A stretch of 64,000 nt of DNA from Bacteroides sp. GM023 (GTDB taxonomy: Bacteria > Bacteroidota > Bacteroidia > Bacteroidales > Bacteroidaceae): the NCBI RefSeq assembly GCF_014750685.1, contig NZ_JAAXGE010000002.1, positions 1-64,000 on the forward strand, read 5' to 3'. The notes under the pieces were generated by a model. It saw nothing but the letters and a program-made list of their open reading frames with translations, had not been told where the DNA came from and did no database searches. The translations under genes were made by a program, and so were the position numbers. The stretch's first letter is position 1; every line of letters starts with the position of its first letter. Below, piece after piece: positions 26,709-36,738 of this stretch.

Positions 26709-26957
26709 TCAATACTGGTTTTTTATTTCGATATCTCCATTCTCTGTTTGTTCAAAACCATTAGCCCAACTAATCGCTCCCACAGTTACTTCAGTAATCA
26801 CAAAGTTTGAACGGGGATACAACTTGAATCCGGCCTTATCAATCAATTTATCTATATAGCTTTCAGCCAAAGCATATGAAGAGAATGTTCCAATATTGAC
26901 AGATAATGAATGCCCTTTAAATGAATGATAATGATCCAATTGATAAAATTTAGTCAT
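26709..26957 (-). CDS. candidate immunity protein 2 (DUF7336-like)
   Basis: This 82-residue soluble protein is a paralogue of the gene just upstream. Shared features in order are K(Y/F)Y.L.H, a (L/N)IG.F strand, an Ala-Glu helix, PGF/AGF(R/K).Y, F.I and W..GF. The pattern resembles the DUF7336 small-protein family, a call that needs a profile search. The start at 26957 is firm because GGAGGAAT lies just upstream (GGAGGAATAATTATG). It lies 26 bp after its paralogue and both follow the RHS toxin tail, the usual place for immunity genes. Neutralising the toxin is inferred from position only. Confidence 0.65.
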   Translation of the reverse strand: MTKFYQLDHYHSFKGHSLSVNIGTFSSYALAESYIDKLIDKAGFKLYPRSNFVITEVTVGAISWANGFEQTENGDIEIKNQY

Positions 26958-26983
26958 AATTATTCCTCCAAACTTTTTTAATT

Positions 26984-27208
26984 TCAACTTATAATTATAG
27001 TAAATCCTTCGTCCCACCCTGCGAGATCAATATAACATCTACTAATCCAAAAACATTTCTGCGAATATTTCCTAAAACCCGGTTTATGCCGCAAAGACTT
27101 CACCACTTCCCAAGCTTCTTTAGGCGTATTAAATATACCTATAAGCTTTACAACATCATCCAATTTATCATCTTCATAAACATGATATAGTTCATAATAT
27201 TTTTCCAT
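26984..27208 (-). CDS. candidate immunity protein 1 (DUF7336-like)
   Basis: This 74-residue protein starts MEKYYELYHVYEDD and shares its whole layout with the following gene (IGIF strand, PGFRKY, FWI, GWDEGF). It has no signal peptide, so it acts in the cytoplasm. The start at 27208 follows the RHS stop codon by 19 bp; an ATG at 27214 is also possible, and the ATG at 27250 would overlap the toxin gene. As the first gene after the RHS tail it is the best candidate for the cognate immunity protein. Two tandem paralogues suggest duplication, or retention of immunity against a related toxin. Confidence 0.65.
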   Translation of the reverse strand: MEKYYELYHVYEDDKLDDVVKLIGIFNTPKEAWEVVKSLRHKPGFRKYSQKCFWISRCYIDLAGWDEGFTIIIS

Positions 27209-27227
27209 AATCATATGATTTAACTTG

Positions 27228-30200
27228 TTATTCAAAATTTCTATCGCCATATTTCTTTATCTTATTGTACTCAGAATCAGGTCCAGTCTTATATTCAGCA
27301 CCTTTCCCGAGTTTCTTCTCCATCATCCTTTTTGCAAAAGCCTTTCCATTCTCGCCTTTATAAGGTCTTTCCTCTTTAACCCAACTAGGAGGATTATTCG
27401 ACTTCTCTTTACCGGAACCAGACTTAGGCTGTTTATATTCTGGAGTTTTCGCTGATGCCTGACTACCATTATTTCCACTTTCTTGCGCCCTTCCTTTTCT
27501 TGAGAATAACTTTTGCGTTCCACTTGTAGCCATCATAGAGCCATGAGTAGCAACAGCAGTTCCTTCAGCAGCCACAGAAAGAGAAAGACCTCCAGTCTCT
27601 GGAGTAGCCAAAAGTCCTCCGACAGCTTTTGTCACTCCAACTATAATTTCTCCTGCGCCCATAATGATACTCGCCGCATCGCCAAAATCTTGACCGAAGT
27701 TATAAGCAGCCACACTACTATAAATTCCTGTTTCACGGAAAGAAGTTCCTCCAAGTAACATATTATCAGCTATGGCGCTGACGGTTCCATTTACAAAGCT
27801 GAGACTTGTATCTAAAGCATTACTTAATCCACTCTTTATTCCTCCCCAAGTAGGCCACATACCATTAGGGTCGATTAACAAAATGGGATTATTTACACAA
27901 TAATTATAAGGACTTAACGAATAATACTTCTCCGCCATCGGATCAGCCACATGCCATCTTCCCAAAGTCGCATCATAATGTCTCGCGCCATAATCATACC
28001 AATTCAGACCATTTTTCGCATCCAATTCCTTTCCGCTATATTTACAAGACTGAACGGACGATGAATTAGCGAATGTCCCCCCAAAAGGATAATAATGATT
28101 CACTTCCTCTACAACTTCGTTTTGATTTACAACTACACGGTTATTCCCTTGATGATCCTGAATAAAATAATGATATATACCATCATTTAAAGAGAGATAG
28201 CCACCCTCAAACAGTATTGTCTTAGCTACACCATTTTCATAGATCACATTTCCGCAATAGTCAGTGGCAGTATTCACATCATCTATCTGATGAACAGTAC
28301 GAAGTTTCTTTCCTGTCGCATCATAACTATAAGAGATACTATTCCCGTCACCAAACACTATCCGACGTGGTAAATTTAAATAATTATATTGAATATCAAC
28401 AATATTCTTATTCAAATCTTTTGTCAGATTGCCGTTTAAGTCATAAAAATACTCTACTTCACTAGAATTACCGTCTTTGAATTCAAAACCATTATTATAA
28501 GCTGATGCAACGGCAGAATCTTCTACTGACTCTAATTGATTACCACTATAGAACATATACAAATCATCAATAAGACCATAAAAATCAGACCCTGTCTGTC
28601 CATAACGTTCCATATGTGTAATGTTTCCGTGTTTGTCATAACGGTAAGACGTGTCAAACCGACCTTCCACCCGAATACCATTTTCCTGATAATCGGCTTG
28701 TTTCAAACGCGATAGACCATCATAAGTAAAATTATACCCACGCAATACATTCTCAGCCCCTACTTTCCAGTCCATACCTGATATGTTGCCATTATAATAA
28801 GTATTGCCTGTTCCATTCGGACGTTTGTCGTTATAATACAACTTCTGACTAAACAAAGAACCGTTAACCGCTTTCACCCAAGAGCGGACATTGTAATCAT
28901 ACCAGGTTTCAAAACGGCTGCAGTTTCCATGGCGGCAGACAGAATACAATCGTCCGAGACTGTCATAAAGTTTATCTGTCAAAAGAACAGTACTACCTCC
29001 ATTTAAACTATGCTTCGTCTGTAAAGGCCTTCCCATATGATCATACGTATAAGTATATTCTTCCGTTTGTGTAACTTTTCCCGTAGCCGAATGAATATGT
29101 TTTCGTTTCAAGGGATTACCCGTGAAGTCATAGCCTACATATTCTTCTTCAAAACCTCCCGTCAGATGGCTGCCGCTCTTACTCTGTATCATCCGCCCGC
29201 GATAATCATAATACATCACCGAAGGAATGTATTCCAATATATCTGAAGTAGCACTGTCACAATAAGCTGTCAATGTTCCGGTCAGTAAGGATTGAAAGAC
29301 TTTTCCACGTTGTTCCCCATAACCGGAAAGAGATGTATATTTATAGTTTGAGTCCGTGGAAGACGGAAAGCCATTTCTTCCCATGAAAGCATAATCATCG
29401 TAATAATTCACAGTCATTATCTGAGCAGCAACCAACGAAATCCCGGAGACAGAATACCCTTTATATCCCGCTGCCAGACTATCACGGGCCACATTCACCA
29501 CTGTATCAAGCGAATTCTGGGATAACTCAAAGTTATTCCTACAAATCCCTGTCAGACATACTCTTTCCAAACCGTCAGTAATGGAAAAACTCCACTCTCC
29601 CCGTCCACGTAGTTCACCATCTTGCGTAAATACAGGATGATCCGTCTTATCATAGACATAACGTATCCAACTCTGTCCGGGAAGTTTCTTAGCTATCACA
29701 CGGAAACGGTCGTCATATTTATAGAAATAAACGTAGGCGTGCAATATCGGATGAAAATCTGTTGTCCAATGTCCACCTGCTGATTTCATATACTCCACTG
29801 CTTGAGGCGGAAGAACCACATGAAGGTTGCCCCATTCATCATAGATATAGTAAGTATCATGTAGCACAAGCCGCCCATTAGCATCACGTCCTATCTGCCG
29901 GTTCAGCACCGTTTGCCCGAAACGGTGCTTGAATTGCATAACGGCATTTCCGTCTTCGTCTTCCACGCGAACAACCTCCAGGCTTCCTGTCGCATAATTT
30001 CCGTCATGTCTCACGACAGCTGTTGTATCCGCGCCAATACATCCCCCATAATATCGGACACAGTTCAGTGTGTCATTTCCAGCCACGTTTGTCAACTGAT
30101 ATTGCGTTCTTACCGCTTTCCCCTTTGAATGCCAGTCCTGTCCGACACCATACTCACATACAGGACGCCCCAATGGAGATGATTCATATTTCTCTAACAA

Positions 30201-31727
30201 ATAAGGAGCTGAATCATTGCAATTGATTGAACGAATGCTCTGTTTCAATGTTTCCGGCGATATATAAGAACCATATCCGTCAAGAGTCCAAACCTCCGCC
30301 GGCAGCCACTGCTTCTCCATCCGTCCATAAACGTCATACTCTGTCAGAGTAGTAAGATCATCCCCGAAAGGCGATGCATTGACAAGAATCGTCTCTTCTT
30401 GCCGTCCCATTTCATCAAAATAATCCACCTTGTCTTGCCATGTAGCCCCATAGGCGTCGCAAAAAGTGCGAGACAGAATGTAATTCTTATCTGCCGAACC
30501 GATTTTCGTTTCAGGTGCTTTACATATTATACGCGTGATGATTTTCCCTTTTTCCCGTACTCCTTTAGACACAACATAATAAGTGCCGGCTGAAAGTGAA
30601 GGCATTTCTAAATAGGCATGATAGCTATTATCACAAGCATTCATCCCCGAATAGAAATTATTATAATCCAGCCGGTTTCCATCCTTATCCAATAGATAGA
30701 TTTCGGTATTGTTCACCTCCGACCCACAATGCGATATTTCCACATCCATTGCGCAAGGAAGTGTGAAGCGATAGCAAACTCCGTCCCTGTAGTCATCATA
30801 GCCTTGATAACCTATTTCAGGATCACTAGTATCTTTCGTACTCTCATATGCAAAAAGAGGTTCATAAAGACTAATACTTCCGATTCTCTCAGCAAGTTCA
30901 GTGATAGCAGGCACTTCAACAGTCGGCGTACCTGTGACACGGGTAGTAATCTTCCCCTTTCGAGTAATGCCTTTTGATACTACGTAATAAATCCCGGGGG
31001 GCACGTTCAAGCGCTTCATATAAGCATGGCCTTGATGACTACAGCTTCCATCTACCGTAACGCCGATTCTGTTTCCTATATCATTTCCGCTCTCATCCAG
31101 CAAACAAATATCTGTGATGTCTATCTCGGAGCCACAATGAGAAATGGTAATATCCATATTGTTCAGTAATTCGAACCCATAGCAAACACCACCGTTGTAG
31201 GCATTATCGCCCCGGTAACCGATATATGGATCACTAGTATCTTTCGTATCAACATAATTAAAGAAATTATTGAAATCACCTATATGCTTAGCAGACCTTA
31301 TAACATTGGGGGATAATCCCTGCAGTTGAGTATATACGCTTCCTCTTACATTAGGGCTCCAGTCCATTTCTATCATATAAGTTCCGGGCAGAAGGCAAGG
31401 GGCTAAAATATAAGCATACCCGTCGATGCAATGTTCATAGTCTCCAACACTGGAAGCAATCACCATATCGTCTCCATCTACCAAAAAGATACCAGTGCCA
31501 CCCTCCAATGTCGACTCACAATGAGAAACGATTATATCCATCGGATAAGTCAGCGTAAAATAGTAACACGTGGAAATATCGGTATAATTTGGTGGATAAA
31601 GTCCCCACTTAGTTGAGAAGGGAGCCGAGAAACTACCCAGATTCTCGGAACCGCCAGATATCTGACCGAACATATTGCCGATAAAAGTGAAGCAGGCGAT
31701 TAGTAAAAGCAATATTCTTTTCTTCAT
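27228..31727 (-). CDS. large RHS-repeat protein with N-terminal triplicated domain and toxin-like tail
   Basis: This 1499-residue exported protein has a signal peptide (residues 1-21). It continues with three tandem beta-sandwich modules of 115-125 residues (about 22-395), each carrying CY.F.L...MDI.ISHC and [14 protein letters not shown]6443-type domain follows (about 405-540), then YD/RHS repeats and the RHS core ending [17 protein letters not shown] and [11 protein letters not shown] near 1345. Beyond the core lie a hydrophobic stretch and a low-complexity linker. The last ~55 residues ([16 protein letters not shown] ... [15 protein letters not shown]) look like a polymorphic-toxin domain also seen on other RHS tails. 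Two immunity-like genes follow. Toxin activity is inferred; export would need a system not seen here. Confidence 0.82.
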   Translation of the reverse strand: MKKRILLLLIACFTFIGNMFGQISGGSENLGSFSAPFSTKWGLYPPNYTDISTCYYFTLTYPMDIIVSHCESTLEGGTGIFLVDGDDMVIASSVGDYEHCIDGYAYILAPCLLPGTYMIEMDWSPNVRGSVYTQLQGLSPNVIRSAKHIGDFNNFFNYVDTKDTSDPYIGYRGDNAYNGGVCYGFELLNNMDITISHCGSEIDITDICLLDESGNDIGNRIGVTVDGSCSHQGHAYMKRLNVPPGIYYVVSKGITRKGKITTRVTGTPTVEVPAITELAERIGSISLYEPLFAYESTKDTSDPEIGYQGYDDYRDGVCYRFTLPCAMDVEISHCGSEVNNTEIYLLDKDGNRLDYNNFYSGMNACDNSYHAYLEMPSLSAGTYYVVSKGVREKGKIITRIICKAPETKIGSADKNYILSRTFCDAYGATWQDKVDYFDEMGRQEETILVNASPFGDDLTTLTEYDVYGRMEKQWLPAEVWTLDGYGSYISPETLKQSIRSINCNDSAPYLLEKYESSPLGRPVCEYGVGQDWHSKGKAVRTQYQLTNVAGNDTLNCVRYYGGCIGADTTAVVRHDGNYATGSLEVVRVEDEDGNAVMQFKHRFGQTVLNRQIGRDANGRLVLHDTYYIYDEWGNLHVVLPPQAVEYMKSAGGHWTTDFHPILHAYVYFYKYDDRFRVIAKKLPGQSWIRYVYDKTDHPVFTQDGELRGRGEWSFSITDGLERVCLTGICRNNFELSQNSLDTVVNVARDSLAAGYKGYSVSGISLVAAQIMTVNYYDDYAFMGRNGFPSSTDSNYKYTSLSGYGEQRGKVFQSLLTGTLTAYCDSATSDILEYIPSVMYYDYRGRMIQSKSGSHLTGGFEEEYVGYDFTGNPLKRKHIHSATGKVTQTEEYTYTYDHMGRPLQTKHSLNGGSTVLLTDKLYDSLGRLYSVCRHGNCSRFETWYDYNVRSWVKAVNGSLFSQKLYYNDKRPNGTGNTYYNGNISGMDWKVGAENVLRGYNFTYDGLSRLKQADYQENGIRVEGRFDTSYRYDKHGNITHMERYGQTGSDFYGLIDDLYMFYSGNQLESVEDSAVASAYNNGFEFKDGNSSEVEYFYDLNGNLTKDLNKNIVDIQYNYLNLPRRIVFGDGNSISYSYDATGKKLRTVHQIDDVNTATDYCGNVIYENGVAKTILFEGGYLSLNDGIYHYFIQDHQGNNRVVVNQNEVVEEVNHYYPFGGTFANSSSVQSCKYSGKELDAKNGLNWYDYGARHYDATLGRWHVADPMAEKYYSLSPYNYCVNNPILLIDPNGMWPTWGGIKSGLSNALDTSLSFVNGTVSAIADNMLLGGTSFRETGIYSSVAAYNFGQDFGDAASIIMGAGEIIVGVTKAVGGLLATPETGGLSLSVAAEGTAVATHGSMMATSGTQKLFSRKGRAQESGNNGSQASAKTPEYKQPKSGSGKEKSNNPPSWVKEERPYKGENGKAFAKRMMEKKLGKGAEYKTGPDSEYNKIKKYGDRNFE

Positions 31728-31741
31728 GTTTTTTCTTGTAT

Positions 31742-34735
31742 TTATTGGTTTGCATAATGATATTCATTTTTCTCAATCACTTCCTGCCTATTACCGTTTA
31801 CGATATATGTCTTTATCAATCTATTCAAGTCATCGTATTCATAGCAAGTAGTCAATCCTAACGGATTAGTTATGGAAACTATTCCCACTAAAGGCTTATA
31901 GGTATAAGTTGTCACGCGTGCCGAAGGCAGGGATTGGCGCAGCTTATCAATGTTATACATAAATGGAGATTTAGCAGAAGCATTCCTCTTCACAGCATCT
32001 TCACCACCCAACTTTGCAATTACCTCCTCATAGGTCACATTTTCAATTAAGGCAATGACGTGCTGGTTACTATAACCATACAGATAAACCACATTCCTCT
32101 TTCCATCTTTCGTTTCCTGGCGTACTTTGCCGTAATCATCGTACGAATATGTCACTCGGGTATCACCGTTCTCAGAAGCGGAACGACGTATAATCGCACT
32201 CTCCGGCTCATATACATTTGCAAAAGGAGCGAAATAAGGTGTCTCAATCCCCAGATACTCTCTCCCACGCGTATATTCTTTCTTCACTACAGGGCTCAGG
32301 ATATTACGTTCCACCATTTCGGAATATGGGTATATATCGCCGTAATCTTGCGGATATGTCAAGCTAGTGACATACTTAATACCGTCAGGTCCCGTCTCGG
32401 TGATACGAGTGGGATAAGTGGTAGCAGGGTCAGCATATTCGTATCTCGTAGAAGTGACAACAGAAGTTTCACCGGTATACACTTTGTGAGAAGTACTTAG
32501 CAGTAACTTGCATCCCACAGAAATCTCCGTACGCCTATAAGAGTATCCCGACTTGGCGCTATGAGGGATCACGCTTAAATCAGATGCCCTGATTACATTG
32601 TTGGCAAAAGCTTCACCTACCAGTATTTTGCCAAAGTATTTATCAGCACTGGAATAATGGAATGAAGTTTTTTCCAACGGGATATATTTTCCAAACTCAT
32701 TCTTATAGATAGCTTTATCAGTCAAATGTCCAAATTGCCATCCCAAGTGCCGGTTGCACTGCATTGTATTCTGATCTTCCGGCATAGGATGAGTACGGTC
32801 TATCGCATATTCATATACAGTTTTACCCGCATTGTTCTCAGGGGTTCCGTTGTATTCAGTCACATAATTATACATCACGGACGAGCCACCATCAAAAGTA
32901 ATCGGGCGAGTAGGATTACTGAAAAAAGTACGCTGACGACCAGTAAAATACTCAAGGGATGATATATAACGGATATCACAAAGATATATCCCTTGCTCCA
33001 CCCTCATGTAATCCAGTACATTCGTAGTCAGCGGAGTGCCGCATCCATCCTCGCTTTGCCCATAAATAAAAGTACGAATATTTACTTTTTCACCTTTATT
33101 CCTAGTCTTAATCTCTTTGATACGCAGCCCCCCTGCCTGTTTAATCATCCCCTTCTCGTCTTTATAGCGATGTGCTTCATAGACAAACTCGTCAGTGGAA
33201 CCGGCAGGATAAGTAATACCGGTTAGAGTGCCATATCTCATATAGTCCTCATCTACTTCCCGGGTATATGTAGAGCCAAAAGTCAGAATATTTCCTCCAC
33301 TGGCACGTACAATATCTTCAGCTGATGTACCAGTGTTTATATATTTCCACCTACTCGTATCAATCGTTTGGCATGGAACCAGCGTCTCGTTATCTGGGCG
33401 GTTAATGCCATTATAATATCCCCAATAGTCAATTGACCGATTGCCTGGCGGCATCAAATTATTAGGATAATCATAATCAAAATGATAGATTTCCAACGGT
33501 TCGCCGTCCGCATCAGTCATCACAAGTTCTTCCAGAAAGTAACGCTGTATGATGCGATCATTGGGAGTCAGGTATTTGAAACGAATCTCCTTAACAAAAG
33601 TCCCGTCACAATTATAGACAGTGATTTTTTGTATCCTGGGAAATCCTGGTTCTTTTGCAAAAACCAGCTTTCCCTGACTGAAATGAATCTCACTCAATGG
33701 CTGACTAAGCATATCCGAATAGTGCTCAGCCGAATGCTCTTCAACTGTTCCATCGGATATTAATTCGCCTTCAGCATTCCGTTGCAGTCCATACGTTACT
33801 CCATTCACCTTACTGACTACGATCGGATCTTGCATAAACTCGTCAGGAGCATAATCCATTATATCTGAACGATTCCTTCGATCAGTTTCAATACCAATTT
33901 TATCAGTATAATTATCCTTTACCACAATATAGTCATCATGAATTTTCACCCGGTATTGTACCTGCCTGTCATCATACACGAATGAGATAGAATCTTTTTT
34001 ATTAGAAGCAACAATGGATGATGCCTTCCAGCCGATAATATTATTCACGGCCATTTCCCGGCCTCCGCCAAACTTATAAACTGTCCCATCATCATCCGCA
34101 ATCTGAAAATATTTTCCTAACCAGTCAATACGAATATTTTCATAAGGTAAAGGCAAAAACTTCCGGCTTTTATCCACAGGCTCCATGGCATACATAAACA
34201 TTCCCTGTTTATCTGATAGCCGATAATAGTATTCGTCCGGTTCTTCGTTGGAAATTGACGTCAAATTTTTCACATAATCAGGGAAACGACTGATATAATC
34301 ATTTTTATTAAACTCACAAGTCATAGTCAAAGGATCATCTATCCATCCCCGAACAGTACGTGAAATCATCGGTTCAGCCACTAAGTTCCAACCTAATCCT
34401 GCCCAGCCGGCAGCATCGCTCAACTTGATACCCGAAGCGTGGTAGGTAAGATAAATAGGTAGAACTACCTCCCCACTTCGTACCTCATAAAGAGGAATCT
34501 TTATTTCAGGCAACCCGGTACTATAATTCACCGGGTAAACTATGTTCTGCTTCAATGCGGCTGTTGTGGGCGTACCTATCTGTTGAGCATTGAATAAGGC
34601 TTGCATATCAATCGGATTACCGCTATTACCCGATTGCCCATAAGAATATGACTGACAGCTAAAGACAGTCATCAAAGTAAATAGCAATCTCCACCGGAAA
34701 CCACTTGAAATATTCTGTATATATTTTCGATTCAT
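31742..34735 (-). CDS. large YD-repeat (SpvB/RHS-like) exported protein without toxin tail
   Basis: This 997-residue protein has a long N-terminus with a signal near residues 16-33 ([18 protein letters not shown]). The next block ([41 protein letters not shown]) is typical of the large YD-repeat proteins that precede RHS proteins in Bacteroidetes. It ends in RHS-like repeats ([21 protein letters not shown]) and lacks the core-plus-tip module. It stops 14 bp before the toxin-bearing partner, so the two are translated together. Together they may make a split RHS shell, this protein supplying the N-terminal casing. That is inference. Confidence 0.75.
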   Translation of the reverse strand: MNRKYIQNISSGFRWRLLFTLMTVFSCQSYSYGQSGNSGNPIDMQALFNAQQIGTPTTAALKQNIVYPVNYSTGLPEIKIPLYEVRSGEVVLPIYLTYHASGIKLSDAAGWAGLGWNLVAEPMISRTVRGWIDDPLTMTCEFNKNDYISRFPDYVKNLTSISNEEPDEYYYRLSDKQGMFMYAMEPVDKSRKFLPLPYENIRIDWLGKYFQIADDDGTVYKFGGGREMAVNNIIGWKASSIVASNKKDSISFVYDDRQVQYRVKIHDDYIVVKDNYTDKIGIETDRRNRSDIMDYAPDEFMQDPIVVSKVNGVTYGLQRNAEGELISDGTVEEHSAEHYSDMLSQPLSEIHFSQGKLVFAKEPGFPRIQKITVYNCDGTFVKEIRFKYLTPNDRIIQRYFLEELVMTDADGEPLEIYHFDYDYPNNLMPPGNRSIDYWGYYNGINRPDNETLVPCQTIDTSRWKYINTGTSAEDIVRASGGNILTFGSTYTREVDEDYMRYGTLTGITYPAGSTDEFVYEAHRYKDEKGMIKQAGGLRIKEIKTRNKGEKVNIRTFIYGQSEDGCGTPLTTNVLDYMRVEQGIYLCDIRYISSLEYFTGRQRTFFSNPTRPITFDGGSSVMYNYVTEYNGTPENNAGKTVYEYAIDRTHPMPEDQNTMQCNRHLGWQFGHLTDKAIYKNEFGKYIPLEKTSFHYSSADKYFGKILVGEAFANNVIRASDLSVIPHSAKSGYSYRRTEISVGCKLLLSTSHKVYTGETSVVTSTRYEYADPATTYPTRITETGPDGIKYVTSLTYPQDYGDIYPYSEMVERNILSPVVKKEYTRGREYLGIETPYFAPFANVYEPESAIIRRSASENGDTRVTYSYDDYGKVRQETKDGKRNVVYLYGYSNQHVIALIENVTYEEVIAKLGGEDAVKRNASAKSPFMYNIDKLRQSLPSARVTTYTYKPLVGIVSITNPLGLTTCYEYDDLNRLIKTYIVNGNRQEVIEKNEYHYANQ

Positions 34736-34836
34736 AAATTTAGTAGTATAGTTTAGTTATATTAGATAAAAATACGTATTAAGTCATCACCCTCACAAGA
34801 CTGTCAAAACATCCAATGAGGGTAATGAATGCTTTC

Positions 34837-34938
34837 TTACAAATTCATCGCATTAGCGCCCAAAACGCCTGCCACAGCCGAAGCCACTGCGATAACCACC
34901 TTTAGGATCACATCCCATACTGATTTCTTCATTGCCAT
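34837..34938 (-). CDS. 'smalltalk' micro-protein, 33 aa
   Basis: This 33-residue protein reads MAMKKSVWDVILK followed by a hydrophobic Val/Ala-rich helix ending GVLGANAMNL. It matches the pattern of the tiny Bacteroides proteins annotated as smalltalk proteins (KK..WDVILKVVIAVASA). A strong ribosome site (AAAGGAGGT) lies 5 nt before the ATG at 34938. The usual neighbours, an HU-like protein and an N-acetylmuramoyl-L-alanine amidase, are present just upstream, the amidase in truncated form. It probably inserts in a membrane. Its function is unknown. Confidence 0.82.
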   Translation of the reverse strand: MAMKKSVWDVILKVVIAVASAVAGVLGANAMNL

Positions 34939-35030
34939 AATTTACCTCCTTTCCGTTTCTTTAAATTGTTGTGTTACTCTGTGTTCTTCCCCGCTCTCTG
35001 TCTTTTCTGCAAATTCTCCGAATTCACTCG

Positions 35031-35234
35031 TCATATCAAAGCACGGGCACGATTTAATCCACTCTTCCGGATGAGACGGGTGATGTACAATTTTCCATCC
35101 TTGCGGATGTAGTAATGATAGCCTGTTCCGTTGAATCCGCGACGGCGGTGCATCAGGTCCAAAGCTTCGGGAGAAAGCGTACAATCCCCCCGCGTGGCAC
35201 TACAGTGCACCACGATTAAGTTGATAATTCGCAT
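35031..35234 (-). pseudogene. truncated N-acetylmuramoyl-L-alanine amidase (Amidase_2)
   Basis: The first 67 residues of an Amidase_2 enzyme are recognisable: LIVVHCSATRGD with the first zinc His, HRRRGFNGTGYHYYIRKDGK, then ITRLIRKSG. The frame then diverges and stops at 35031. Full-length relatives in Bacteroides are about twice this size and carry the remaining zinc ligands further on. The sequence between the stop and the smalltalk gene does not supply them in any frame, so the 3' part was deleted rather than shifted. It lies between the HU-like and smalltalk genes, as intact copies do. The product should be inactive. Confidence 0.72.
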
Positions 35235-35334
35235 GTTAGTGGATAATTACTAGTTTAGTTAAAAGTCAGACGTTTAGTTAAGTCTTCCAAAGTCTTTCGT
35301 TTACATTTTGTGTATTATTTCATTGCAAGAGCAC

Positions 35335-35838
35335 TTATGCTGCCGGATCCGGTGTTTCTCCACCGTCGTCACCGGAATCACCGCCATCGGGTTTGCCGCT
35401 ATTCCCGCCATCCGAAGACGAGGTATCGGCAAGGTCGAAACGGACACACTTGGCGCCTGTCACCAAAGAGCGTGTGGCGGTGGTGCGGTCGGGATTCTTG
35501 GTATAGTTGGGCAGGAAGCGGACGGTAAGGGAAGCCTGGGCAGCCGATACTTTTTCCGGCAGTTCCACACCTTTTCCGTTGGACTTCATCACCATGCGGA
35601 AGGTACCGAAGCCGTCGAGCGTTACACTTTCCGATGCTTGCAGGTGCTGGGCAGCCACCGTCACCAGGTTATCAAGCGTGTTCTTCACGTCACCCGTGGA
35701 GAGAGACGAATAAGCGGCTATCTCTTTGGCGAGTTGGGTGGTGGTCACATTGGCCGTGTATATCACACGGGGATGAAATAATTTCTTTTTGTTTTTGTCT
35801 TCCAGAACCGACTGGAAGGGTTTGTATAATACTGGCAT
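35335..35838 (-). CDS. HU-like DNA-binding protein with acidic Gly/Asp tail
   Basis: This 167-residue protein of the Bacteroides HU-related group has a long N-terminal extension (about 20 residues) before the HU fold. The fold shows TTQLAKEIAAYSSLSTGDVKNTLDNL and the beta-arm SVTLDGFGTFRM. The tail (about 140-167) is Ser/Gly/Asp/Pro-rich and disordered. Members of this group bind DNA and often stand beside the amidase and smalltalk genes, as here. A promoter box lies at 35902-35909. It may be co-transcribed with the downstream RHS genes, since no terminator is obvious in between. Its link to toxin function is unknown. Confidence 0.82.
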   Translation of the reverse strand: MPVLYKPFQSVLEDKNKKKLFHPRVIYTANVTTTQLAKEIAAYSSLSTGDVKNTLDNLVTVAAQHLQASESVTLDGFGTFRMVMKSNGKGVELPEKVSAAQASLTVRFLPNYTKNPDRTTATRSLVTGAKCVRFDLADTSSSDGGNSGKPDGGDSGDDGGETPDPAA

Positions 35839-35901
35839 AATCGTAATAGTTTTTTACGTTAATAAAATAGTTTAGTTTTGTCTTCAATCTTAATGACACT
35901 G

Positions 35902-35909
35902 CAAATATA
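35902..35909 (-). promoter_or_regulatory. promoter -7 box (TATATTTG) of the HU-like gene
   Basis: The reverse complement TATATTTG matches TAnnTTTG and lies 64 bp upstream of the HU-like start. It may drive the whole minus-strand block down to the RHS genes. Confidence 0.5.
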
Positions 35910-36277
35910 CGGGCTTTATTCAGACTGACCCAATCATTTTTTCAAAGTGCGTTCATAAATTAATTAATCGCCCCAGAAGGTATTGTAGCCCACTATTCGA
36001 TAGTTGCAGGCTCGCAATATCTTCCTGCATCACAGCTTTCCTTTTTTCAAAATACTCTCCTCCTTCGTCCCCTCCTTGAGGAGGGTTAGGGAGGTAGTTT
36101 ATTTTGTTTTTGTTTGTTTTACTTTGTTTTGTGTACTCAATGTTACAATTTTGAGCTGTATTGTTACAGAATCGGCACTTCATGTAACATCATACGCAGT
36201 TTTGTTAACAGTATCACGGTTTTTGATTACCGAATCCAAAGTGTATCAACTTCCGTATTCTTGCCATGAAAAATATG

Positions 36278-36451
36278 GATATATCGCCGGCAAGTTGGAT
36301 GTATAGATACTGAAGATTGGATATATAAATGCTAGGAATAGCCTATATAGTTGCTGAAAGTAGGATATATAGATGCTAGGAATAGCTTATATAGTTGCTG
36401 CAAGTAGGACATATAGATGCTGAAAATAGCCTATATAGCTGCTACAAATCG
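36278..36451. repeat. 22-bp tandem repeat array, 7 full units plus one degenerate
   Basis: Seven consecutive units of exactly 22 bp start at 36298, 36320, 36342, 36364, 36386, 36408 and 36430. A 20-bp degenerate unit precedes them at 36278. From the second unit on, units alternate between a GATATATAGATGCTAGGAATAG-like type and a CCTATATAGTTGCTGAAAGTAG-like type, giving a 44-bp higher-order period. There are no spacers, so this is not a CRISPR. Two helical turns per unit puts each TATATA core on the same face of the DNA. Confidence 0.85.
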
Positions 36452-36667
36452 AGCAATAACTTCTCATGACTATCCAGCAAGCTTCTCTCCACATCCGCAC
36501 TAGCATTTGAAAACGTACAATAATGTAAACGTTCACTACAAAAAAGCATTAAATCACATTGATTTCTTTTTACCCGTTTTTTATTCCGAACGTTTCTGTT
36601 TCATTCCGCGGTCACTTCGTAATGAAATAATCTGTGTAAATCCGTATAATCTGTGGTGAAAAGTCAT

Positions 36668-36675
36668 TATCTTTG
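36668..36675 (+). promoter_or_regulatory. promoter -7 box (TATCTTTG) of metG
   Basis: TATCTTTG is an exact match to the Bacteroides -7 consensus TAnnTTTG. It lies 71 bp upstream of the metG start at 36739, giving a leader of about 57-64 nt. Confidence 0.6.
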
Positions 36676-36738
36676 CACATTGCAAAGCTGAGAGCAACAA
36701 AATTTGCAAAGCTGAAAACAATAAAATCACACTATATA

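Larger units (their letters stand above)
35839..36738. other. 900-bp intergenic stretch between divergent HU-like and metG genes
   Basis: It contains the HU promoter box (35902-35909), a GC-rich palindrome (CCCTCC/GGAGGG, 36070-36085, with outer CCTCC/GGAGG repeats), the 22-bp tandem array (36278-36451) and the metG promoter box (36668-36675). A 76-codon minus-strand frame at 35953-36183 covers the palindrome and has no start signal, so I do not call it a gene. Confidence 0.6.

Noticed and set aside
34942..35184. 80-codon minus-strand frame overlapping the amidase as a frameshifted continuation
   Set aside because: Its translation does not continue the Amidase_2 pattern, so the amidase is truncated by deletion and not rescued by a simple frameshift.
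35953..36183. 76-codon minus-strand ORF between HU and metG
   Set aside because: It spans a GC-rich palindrome of the extragenic type, has no ribosome site, and its translation looks like low-complexity read-through.
36298..36451. CRISPR-like array
   Set aside because: Units abut with no unique spacers, they are not identical or palindromic, and there are no cas genes.
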